Shown here: piece after piece, positions 1 to 5,101 of the stretch
How the letters are laid out: every line of letters begins with the position of its first letter
Numbering within the stretch: the first letter of the stretch is position 1
From: an uncultured Clostridium sp.
GTDB taxonomy: Bacteria; Bacillota; Clostridia; Clostridiales; Clostridiaceae
Reading direction: 5' to 3'
NCBI GenBank assembly: GCA_946575275.1
Contig: CAMNZV010000140.1
Span: forward strand, 1-5,101
Length of the DNA stretch: 5,101 bases
Translations under genes and position numbers: made by a program
The notes under the pieces: model-generated
Told to the model about the DNA's origin: nothing
Database searches by the model: none
Seen by the model: only the letters and a program-made list of their open reading frames with translations

Positions 1-39
1 TCTTTCATTGTTTCTAGATAAATATTTTAAAACTCTCAT
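1..39 (-). CDS. Start of a downstream operon gene, cut by the window edge
   Basis: Only the first 13 codons are present; they read MRVLKYLSRNNER and run off the left edge without a stop. The ATG (37-39) overlaps the TGA stop (36-38) of the preceding gene in the ATGA arrangement typical of translationally coupled operon partners. An AGGA (48-51, read on the minus strand) lies 8 nt before the ATG, which supports a real start. Thirteen residues, basic and partly hydrophobic, are too few to assign a family. The only inference offered is that its product works with the 405-residue membrane-anchored protein encoded just upstream. Confidence 0.6.
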   Translation of the reverse strand, partial: MRVLKYLSRNNER

Positions 40-1253
40 ATTTGATTTCCTGCTTTATTATATCCTAATTTTAGCTGTATCTGTATACTTGTTTTTATTC
101 CATTAAGGTTTATTTTGCTATTTACATATTTTTTAGTAATATATAGGTTGTCTATATCAATTATTTCAAAAGAATCTAAATCCTCCTCGCCTATAGTATA
201 GTCCTTAACCTTTTGATTTAATATTAAAGACCTAAGATCGTTGTAAGATGGCTCTGTAATTTTTATATTGCTAATTTTTATATCTATTTTACTGCTAATA
301 TTATTTCTTATATCTATTGGCATGGTTACATTCCCATTAAAGTTAATCTCCTGTAATATCTCTTTCCTTGCAACACCTGAAATAATATATTTTATTGTGT
401 TATCTTCATTATTTATTTCATAATTTATAATATTAATATCTGTAATAACCTCTTCAAATATATTAATCTTAGCTGTTAATTCCCTTTCATCTATACTATA
501 TTTGTATTCATATGGATTATTGTTTTCCATTGAAATTAAATATTTAATTTCATCTTTAATAACATCTTCATTAATTTCCACTTCATTTAATACTTCACCA
601 ATAGAATTTATTTTAATATTATAAACTTCCCATACTAACTTATTCAAATTAAATTTCATACATCCACTAATTTCAGAACTTGTATAATACATACCATTAG
701 TTAAGGTAGCCTTTCCATTAAAATCACCTACTAATCCTTCCTTATTTAAATTTATATCACTTAATTCTTTAATTCTATATCCAAACACATTTGAATTATC
801 ATAAAAAAACAAATCCTTTTCATGTATCAAACTTACTAATAATTCCTCTATGTTGCCATCTATTTTAATATCATATACCTCTGAAACTCCCCCTTCACAT
901 AATACCCATTTATTTTTATATATAAAATCTCCATAATACTCTAAGGATATTACCTTTCCCTCAATAACCATGTCCATTTTTATTTTGACCTTCTTTTTAT
1001 CCTCCATATATTTATTTTTTTCATAAACCTTAAAATCTAAGATATTATTTTCTGTGATTATAATTTCATTCCCCTCTAAATAAAGTTCCTGTCCAATAAG
1101 TAATTCTCTTATTTTATTATCACCTAAACTTTTATTTTCAATAACCTTAAAAGAATAAACTGAAATAATTAAAATTAATAATACTAGTGCTAATAACAAA
1201 ATTTTATTGTTATGTAACCTTCTCATAAGTGCTAAATAAACTCTTTTACCCAT
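36..1253 (-). CDS. Membrane-anchored extracytoplasmic protein of unknown function with repeated modules
   Basis: I do not recognise this 405-residue protein. Residues 1-16 are basic (KR, RR, K), followed by one hydrophobic segment at about 16-35 with no lipobox cysteine and no clear signal-peptidase site, so it is probably an N-in, C-out anchored protein with about 370 residues outside the membrane. That outside part looks like about four diverged copies of one module. Each begins with a short helix-like motif (IRELLI at 49, IEELLV at 135, IKDEIKYLI at 232, LRSLIL at 340) and continues with alternating hydrophobic strands. The first three end in a similar strand (VYDIKI near 126-131, VYNIKI near 210-215, SNIKI near 328-332). 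The start is supported by GGAGG (1263-1267) 9 nt before the ATG. It overlaps the next gene by ATGA, so it is the upstream member of an operon. Composition (rich in I, N, K, E) fits a native low-G+C gene. A scaffold or cell-envelope role is only a guess. Confidence 0.8.
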   Translation of the reverse strand: MGKRVYLALMRRLHNNKILLLALVLLILIISVYSFKVIENKSLGDNKIRELLIGQELYLEGNEIIITENNILDFKVYEKNKYMEDKKKVKIKMDMVIEGKVISLEYYGDFIYKNKWVLCEGGVSEVYDIKIDGNIEELLVSLIHEKDLFFYDNSNVFGYRIKELSDINLNKEGLVGDFNGKATLTNGMYYTSSEISGCMKFNLNKLVWEVYNIKINSIGEVLNEVEINEDVIKDEIKYLISMENNNPYEYKYSIDERELTAKINIFEEVITDINIINYEINNEDNTIKYIISGVARKEILQEINFNGNVTMPIDIRNNISSKIDIKISNIKITEPSYNDLRSLILNQKVKDYTIGEEDLDSFEIIDIDNLYITKKYVNSKINLNGIKTSIQIQLKLGYNKAGNQI

Positions 1254-1262
1254 TGTAAATTA

Positions 1263-1267
1263 CCTCC
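1263..1267 (-). promoter_or_regulatory. Ribosome binding site of the 405-residue protein gene
   Basis: GGAGG on the minus strand, 9 nt before the ATG at 1251-1253. It fixes the start of that gene. Confidence 0.75.
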
Positions 1268-1295
1268 AATTTCTTTTGCAATATACCGTTAGTAC

Positions 1296-1324
1296 TTAAC
1301 TCAAGTTGTGTAATATGATATAAT
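1296..1324 (+). promoter_or_regulatory. Probable sigma-A-type promoter of the DegV gene
   Basis: The -10 is a perfect TATAAT (1319-1324). With 17-bp spacing the -35 is TTAACT (1296-1301), matching 4 of 6 consensus bases. Transcription would start near 1331, giving a leader of about 50 nt before the ATG at 1382. A second match, TTGATG (1334-1339) with TATACT (1356-1361), has 16-bp spacing but would start transcription almost at the ribosome binding site, so it is less likely. Confidence 0.5.
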
Positions 1325-1343
1325 TTATGTATATTGATGTCTA
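1315..1343 (-). promoter_or_regulatory. Possible divergent promoter of the left operon
   Basis: On the minus strand TAGACA (1338-1343) matches the -35 consensus at 5 of 6 positions. The -10 would be TATCAT (1315-1320, 17-bp spacing) or TATATC (1317-1322, 15-bp spacing). It overlaps the proposed -10 of the opposite promoter. The call is weak because AT-rich DNA offers many such matches. Confidence 0.25.
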
Positions 1344-1368
1344 GTACACTCTATATATACTATTACTT

Positions 1369-1374
1369 AAGGAG
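1369..1374 (+). promoter_or_regulatory. Ribosome binding site that decides the DegV start
   Basis: AAGGAG, 7 nt before the ATG at 1382. The same frame is open further upstream (TTG at 1334, ATG at 1337), but those codons have no ribosome binding site and would add 16 residues not shared with the family, whose proteins begin a few residues before the DSxSDLP motif. Confidence 0.8.
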
Positions 1375-1381
1375 TAAAAAT

Positions 1382-2251
1382 ATGAATAATTATGTAATTG
1401 TTATTGATTCGGCAAGTGATCTTCCTTTAGATTTTATTAAAAATAATAACTTAAAGCTGGCAGGTTTAAAGTGTATTTTTAAAAATAATGAATACATTGA
1501 AGATGAAACAATGAAATTAACTTACCATGACTTTTATGAAGGAATTAGAGAAGGTGAAATGCCACAAACCTCTCAAGTAAATACATTTAAATTTTTTGAG
1601 ATCTTTGAATCTATAGTAAAGGAAGGAAAATCTGTAATTTATCCAGCCTTTTCATCTGCTCTTAGTGGTACTATGAATAGTGCTGTATTGGCTAAACAAG
1701 AAATATTGGACAAATACCCAGAGGCAGATATAAATATTATTGATACAAAGTGTGCCTCATTAGGTCTTGGTCTTGTAATTATTAAATCCTTAGAACTAAT
1801 GAATAAAGGTGCAAGCAAGGACCAAATAATATCTTATATGGAGGAAATATCTAAAAAGGTACATCACCTTGTTTTGCTTGATGATTTAAACTACTTAAAA
1901 AAAGGTGGTAGATTATCCGGTACTGCTGCAACATTAGGTAGTATTCTTCAACTAAAGCCTTTAGTAAAAGTTGATAATGAAGGTAGATTAATAAATTATA
2001 GTAAGGTTAAAGGACGTAAAAAGGGACTAAATACACTATTTGAGGAATTTGAAAATAGTGCTGTAGATATAAATTCACAAGGTACTTTATGTATCTCCCA
2101 TTCTGATTGTTTAGAGGATGCCAAAAAGCTAGAATCTATGATTAAATCTAAGTACAATGTAGAAGTTTTAATAAATTATATTGGATGTGTTATTGGTAGC
2201 CATACTGGTGCTGGTACAATTGCCTTCTTCTTTATTGGAAAAGAAAGATAA
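1382..2251 (+). CDS. DegV/FakB-family fatty-acid-binding protein
   Basis: This is a complete 289-residue cytosolic protein of usual length for the DegV family. Visible family motifs in order are IDSASDLP (8-15), PQTSQ (61-65), SALSGT (92-97), the DTKCASLGLG segment (121-130), the L-YLKKGGRLS block (169-179) followed by LGSILQLKPL (185-194), and IGSHTGAGT (271-279). DegV proteins such as staphylococcal FakB1 and FakB2 bind one fatty acid in a deep pocket and present it to the kinase FakA, which makes acyl phosphate for phospholipid synthesis. The Thr63/Ser64, Ser95 and His274 positions correspond to residues that hold the fatty-acid carboxylate in that family. No fakA-like kinase lies in the window, which is common because Firmicutes often carry several scattered DegV paralogues. 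The gene seems monocistronic, with its own promoter and a terminator 8 nt after the stop. The family is very secure; fatty-acid chain preference cannot be read from the sequence. Confidence 0.96.
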   Translation: MNNYVIVIDSASDLPLDFIKNNNLKLAGLKCIFKNNEYIEDETMKLTYHDFYEGIREGEMPQTSQVNTFKFFEIFESIVKEGKSVIYPAFSSALSGTMNSAVLAKQEILDKYPEADINIIDTKCASLGLGLVIIKSLELMNKGASKDQIISYMEEISKKVHHLVLLDDLNYLKKGGRLSGTAATLGSILQLKPLVKVDNEGRLINYSKVKGRKKGLNTLFEEFENSAVDINSQGTLCISHSDCLEDAKKLESMIKSKYNVEVLINYIGCVIGSHTGAGTIAFFFIGKER

Positions 2252-2259
2252 TTAAAACT

Positions 2260-2296
2260 AAAACACCCTAAAACTATATAAGCCTGGGGTGTTTTT
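2260..2296 (+). terminator. Intrinsic terminator, probably bidirectional
   Basis: An uninterrupted stem pairs AAAACACCCT (2260-2269) with GGGGTGTTTT (2286-2295), including one G-T pair at the loop side, around a 16-nt loop. For the DegV transcript the T-run 2292-2296 follows the GC-rich part of the stem. Read on the minus strand the same hairpin is followed by TTTTAGTTTTAAT, so it can also end transcripts from the broken ABC/lipoprotein locus on the right. It begins 8 nt after the DegV stop and about 8 nt past the lipoprotein-remnant stop. Confidence 0.85.
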
Positions 2297-2302
2297 ACAT
2301 TA

Positions 2303-2473
2303 TTATTCTAACGGTATATCCTTTGTTATAATTTTGCCATCTTCATTTGGTGAACTTTCGCTTACTCCTACTTTCTCTTCTTGCTGAGTTTCTTCCACGT
2401 TGTCAGATTTATTCTCTACTTTATTACATCCTACTATTCCTAAACTAATTATAATAACTATTAAATAATGTCC
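2303..2473 (-). pseudogene. Lipoprotein gene remnant lacking its start
   Basis: Directly after the TAA that ends the truncated ATPase, the same frame stays open for 56 codons to a TAA at 2303-2305. The translation begins GHYLIVIIISLGIVGCNK. The hydrophobic stretch followed by IVGC is a clear lipobox, and the rest is a short, acidic, Ser/Glu/Asn-rich tail ending in KDIPLE, as in small surface lipoproteins. There is no ATG, GTG or TTG before the hydrophobic stretch and no basic n-region; a normal version would probably begin with Met and a few Lys just before the YLIV residues. AAGGA is present just upstream (about 2471-2475) but has no usable start after it. I read this as the 3' part of a lipoprotein gene joined to the ATPase gene by a deletion. 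What the lipoprotein did is unknown. Confidence 0.65.
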
Positions 2474-3013
2474 TTAAAATATTTTATCTCTATTAGTTTC
2501 ATCAAAAGATCCTGTAGGCTCATCAGCTAATACTATTTTACTAGGCTTTAGCATAACTCTTGCTATTGCAACCCTTTGTTGCTCACCACCACTTAATTCA
2601 TATATCCTTCTCTTTTCAAAGCCCTCAAGACCTACTCTTTTAAGAGCTTCATTGATTTTATTTGCTTTTTCTTTTTTACTTAACTTAACATATTTTAAAG
2701 CTACTAGTAAATTGTTATCAACTGTCTCCTCATCTATCAAGGCAAAATTTTGAAACAAATGGCTTATATTACTTCTTAACATTTTAGATGCTTTACTTGA
2801 GTTAGGTTTAATATTAGCTTCACCACATATAGAAACTTGTCCACCATCTGGAATTTCTAATAATCCTACTATATTTAAAATTGTACTTTTACCCTTGCCA
2901 CTTTCACCTGTTATTGCAACTAAATCTCCCTCATTAATCTCTAATGAAATATTATCTAATACCTTCTTTTCACCATATTTCTTTTCAATATTCTTCAGCT
3001 CTATAATTGACAT
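2474..3013 (-). pseudogene. Truncated ABC transporter ATPase, lactococcin-972 bacteriocin-associated type
   Basis: The 179-residue product has the front and middle of an ABC ATPase: A-loop Tyr13, Walker A GESGKGKST (36-44), Q-loop Gln88 in HLFQNFAL, signature LSGGEQQR (140-147), Walker B IVLADEP (160-166) and D-loop GSFD (168-171). It stops at NRDKIF, so the last strand and the H-loop histidine, needed for normal ATP hydrolysis, are missing. Relatives of this type have a little over 200 residues, so roughly 30-40 are lost. The segment ALKYVKLSKKEK (105-116) and the DUF1430-like membrane gene just upstream point to the bacteriocin-associated MacB/LolD-like group. The ATG at 3011-3013 is chosen because GGGAGG (3022-3027) sits 8 nt before it and the membrane gene stop is 1 nt before it (translational coupling). 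Longer versions starting near 3061 lie inside the membrane gene. The product is probably inactive. Confidence 0.85.
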
Positions 3014-3014
3014 C

Positions 3015-3320
3015 CTATTGTCCTCCCTTAATAATATTAATAGTTTTTCTTCTTCCAACAAATATTAAAAATACAATTGAAAATAGCATTTCTAAGGTTA
3101 TTCCTATTAATGAAATATATATTAATCTGTCAAAACTTATTAATCTAGTTGCCAAAGAAGATATTATTATACACAGCCAATTAAATAATAGAATTATAAA
3201 ATATTCTTCATATTTATTTTGAAATTTATATCCATTAAATTCTCTTATGGCTATCTTTTGCTTGTATTGATTAAAGAAGTTATATATATTTTGAATTATC
3301 AATATTACTATTGTTACCAA
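3015..3320 (-). pseudogene. C-terminal three-helix fragment of the DUF1430-like membrane protein
   Basis: The frame is open from about 3356 down to the TAG at 3015-3017. Conserved-looking protein begins near GGIILVLVTIVILIIQ (about 3338) and has three membrane helices separated by NFFNQYKQKIAIREFNGY and short loops, ending in GRRKTINIIKGGQ. The first possible start is TTG (3318-3320), 13 nt after an AGGAGG (3334-3339), a rather long spacing. The TAG ends 1 nt before the ATPase ATG. This is the C-terminus of the membrane gene after a +1 shift, not a separate small gene, although weak translation from the TTG cannot be excluded. Confidence 0.7.
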
Positions 3321-4509
3321 TACTAATATAATTCCTCCTATGATATAAATCCTGCTCTACCAATCTAGGCTTTATATAAGAATCAACACTTTCCCCTTTT
3401 TCAACTTTAATTTTAAGCGGACTATACTGTTGACCAATTAACATAAAATCTGAACTTAAATAATTTTTTTCTGTTATTACCCTTACCACTGGATTTAATG
3501 CCATATTCCCATCATTTGGATTTACCTCCATAATAGCTGAAAACACCTTTTGATTGTCCTTAATCCATATAATTTTAATAGGTAATGTTGCTGTTTTAGG
3601 ATTTGATATGGTATCCATTTCTCTTATATATCTATTTAGTATTTCACTTTCTTGATTTTTAAATTTTTCTGGAATTAAATATACTAAATTTTCCGTTTCT
3701 TCGCTAACACTTATTGGTTGTCCATCAGTATCATAAATTGGAAATGCCTTTAAATAATTAGGGTTTATTTCTATATTATCTTTTTCAAATTCATAGGTCA
3801 CCTCTGATGCCTTTATGTTTTGAATACCCTCAATATATTCTGAAAAGATTGCTAGGATTGTACCAGACTTATTAAAGTCCATATATAACTTAGTTCCTTT
3901 ATCTACAAAATCTTTTGAGGTAAGAACCTCAATTGGTATATTATATAACGACGGAATAACATAATAACCGGATAGCTTTTCCCAATTCTCATAGGAATTA
4001 GTCATAACATTCTTAGCTCTATTAAAATTATTTAAAGATAAATTTACTGACAATATTAAAATAGTAATTAACACTACCTTAACTATAAAATTTAGTAAAA
4101 TTATATTATTAGAATTTTGTTTGTTTTTTATAATATCTGACACCTTTATTTTATGTAAATAAAGAAATGGTATTGAACATACTATAAATATAATTATTGC
4201 CTCAAAAACATATATGGAAAATATCCTTCCTAGAAACTTATAAACACTTGAATTTAATGATTGAAACATATATAAACTCATTAAAAACATGGTTATTATT
4301 GAAATTATACCTTGACACATAAGCAGGTTCTTAATTTTTACAAACCATATATTTTTATTTGACACCCCTAAAAGCTTTTCAACACCAATTGCTTTATAGG
4401 ATTTTAATAAGTCATATAATATTAATAACATTGTAATTAAAAATAAGCTTCCTACTACAATAATATCATTAATACTAATATTAAACCCATCTTCAAAAGG
4501 TTCATTATA
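3280..4509 (-). pseudogene. Middle fragment of the DUF1430-like membrane protein
   Basis: The frame resumes directly after the TAA and stays open for 409 codons. The first in-frame ATG (4429-4431) falls inside the second membrane helix, and the nearest AGGA-like sequence is about 18 nt from it, so independent translation is unlikely. It holds four membrane helices: around DIIVVGSLFLITMLLILY, IISIITMFLMSLYMF, YVFEAIIIFIVCSIPFLYL, and NFIVKVVLITILILSVNL. A large outside domain of about 200 residues follows. The helix 2 to 3 linker carries the FtsX-like KAIGVEKLLGVS motif. True homology ends near LYH; the residues after it (RRNYISIGNNSN and on to the TAA at 3280) are out-of-frame readings of the next membrane helix. 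Confidence 0.75.
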
Positions 4510-5085
4510 TTACATTACTTGTACATTTCCTAAATTAAAGGACTTTTTTATTTCCTCTGAGAAAATATTAATTCCATTACTGTCCTTAAAGGTTACAATA
4601 CAATTTCCGCCTAAGGTATATCCATCCTTAACCATTCTTTTTAATGTGGATATTTGAATATTAGGTTTACTTACTAAACTAGCAATTGTCCCTACCTTTT
4701 CATCATTATATTCATTAATTGTATTTAAATATTTTGTACTCTCCATGTCCTTTTTATTTAAAAAATCACCATCTTGTAATTTCAGATGACTAAAGCATTC
4801 TTCATCTGTAATATATAAATATTTAAAATAATCCTCATTGCTATTTTCTCTAGCATAGAAAATATTACCATCACTTTTGTTTAATGCTTCAATAATATGT
4901 GACATAACTTCCGTTTCTTGATTAAGACTACTTATCCCACTTGGCAAAACTATGTTATATCTATATTCAATATTCTCTTCAAAATTTACAATTTCATTAT
5001 ATGATTTTATACTTTCTGTATTATATATTGCTATAAATGTAATTACTGAAATTATTGTAATTAAAACAACATTTATCTTTTTCAA
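4510..5085 (-). pseudogene. N-terminal fragment of the DUF1430-like membrane protein
   Basis: This is a 191-residue fragment. A basic start (MKKIN) is followed by one membrane helix at about 5-21 and then an outside domain of about 165 residues with mixed strand and helix character, including GYTLGGNCIVTF near 155-166. It ends at VQVM followed by TAA. Beyond the TAA the same frame continues with YNEPFEDGFN and then the second membrane helix, so this is the front of a longer protein and not a free-standing secreted protein. A single change of a sense codon to TAA explains the break. It could still be translated as a one-helix stub because its ribosome binding site is strong. Confidence 0.75.
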
Positions 5086-5092
5086 AATAATT

Positions 5093-5098
5093 CCTCCT
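5093..5098 (-). promoter_or_regulatory. Ribosome binding site and TTG start of the membrane gene
   Basis: AGGAGG on the minus strand, 7 nt before TTG (5083-5085) and followed by AAA AAG ATA. No ATG lies nearby in frame, so TTG is the likely initiator. No promoter can be seen because the window ends here; the gene may be cotranscribed with something beyond the right edge. Confidence 0.75.
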
Positions 5099-5101
5099 AT
5101 T

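Larger units (their letters stand above)
3015..5085 (-). pseudogene. Broken DUF1430-like bacteriocin-associated integral membrane protein gene
   Basis: The three pieces listed separately below form one gene of about 690 codons, close to the roughly 650-700 residues usual for the bacteriocin-associated integral membrane (putative immunity) family. If repaired, the topology would be one N-terminal membrane helix, an outside domain, four helices, a second large outside domain and three C-terminal helices, an FtsX/MacB-like permease layout. Family-like features are the LYDLLKSYKAIGVEKLLGVS segment after the second helix and the related QKIAIREFNGY segment after the sixth. The gene is interrupted by a TAA (4510-4512), with the same frame continuing on both sides, and by a net +1 shift near 3334-3345; the total of 2071 nt is one more than a multiple of three. 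The start is TTG (5083-5085) with AGGAGG 7 nt upstream. With the ATPase it would form an exporter or immunity transporter in the cytoplasmic membrane. The family call rests on layout and motifs, not on a search. Confidence 0.8.

Noticed and set aside
1288..1310. Imperfect palindromes (TTAGTACTTAA and AACTCAAGTT) near the DegV -35, considered as an operator, for example of a FapR-type lipid regulator
   Set aside because: The arms are only four or five bases, or imperfect, and do not match a full known operator.
1334..1381. A longer DegV protein starting at TTG 1334 or ATG 1337
   Set aside because: No ribosome binding site precedes these codons, and AAGGAG is placed ideally for the ATG at 1382, which gives the normal family N-terminus.
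1281..2319. Inverted 12-base pair ATATACCGTTAG (1281-1292) and CTAACGGTATAT (2308-2319) around the DegV gene
   Set aside because: There is no extension beyond 12 bases, no transposase, and about one such pair is expected by chance in 5 kb of AT-rich DNA.
3014..3061. A longer ATPase with 16 extra N-terminal residues
   Set aside because: The extra part overlaps the membrane gene and lacks a ribosome binding site, while the ATG at 3011-3013 has GGGAGG 8 nt upstream and gives the usual ABC N-terminus.
3007..3222. A plus-strand open frame of 71 codons opposite the end of the membrane gene
   Set aside because: It lies antisense to well-supported coding sequence, has no ribosome binding site and no recognisable protein character.
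3330..3350. Programmed ribosomal frameshifting to join the two membrane-gene frames
   Set aside because: No slippery heptamer or evident stimulatory structure is visible, and the upstream nonsense codon and ATPase truncation point to ordinary gene decay.
1..5101. CRISPR array, tRNA or rRNA, insertion sequence, or toxin-antitoxin pair
   Set aside because: I found no regularly spaced repeats, no cloverleaf or rRNA-like sequence, no transposase fragments, and no small gene pair with such features.

Overview
The window comes from a very AT-rich, low-G+C Gram-positive genome, most likely a Clostridium-like Firmicute. The grounds are codon use dominated by A/T third positions, strong AGGAGG-type ribosome binding sites, TTG used as a start codon, a DegV-family protein, and an ABC system of a type confined to Gram-positive bacteria. 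No species can be named from the sequence alone.

Left part (1-1381): a minus-strand operon. The upstream gene (1253 to 36) encodes an unrecognised 405-residue protein with one N-terminal membrane anchor and an outside part that appears to be built from about four diverged copies of one module. Its stop overlaps the start of a further gene (ATGA) of which only 13 codons lie in the window. A compact 128-bp divergent intergenic region separates it from the next gene and seems to hold overlapping promoters for both directions.

Middle (1382-2295): an intact plus-strand gene for a DegV/FakB-type fatty-acid-binding protein (289 residues), followed by a good intrinsic terminator whose base composition lets it work for transcripts arriving from either side.

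Right part (2303-5098): a minus-strand ABC transporter locus of the lactococcin-972 bacteriocin-associated type, namely a DUF1430-like large membrane protein followed by its ATPase. The locus is broken in at least three places. The membrane gene (5085 to 3015, about 690 codons if intact) carries an in-frame TAA at 4510-4512 and a net +1 frameshift near 3334-3345. The ATPase gene (3013 to 2474) ends right after the D-loop, before the H-loop. It is followed in the same frame by a lipoprotein remnant (2473 to 2303) with a clear lipobox but no start codon, which marks a deletion junction. The bacteriocin-like gene that usually precedes such a transporter would lie beyond the right edge.

I see no sign of a novel active system. 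The most informative signal is the decay of this exporter/immunity-type locus next to an intact DegV gene, together with the repeat-built surface protein on the left.
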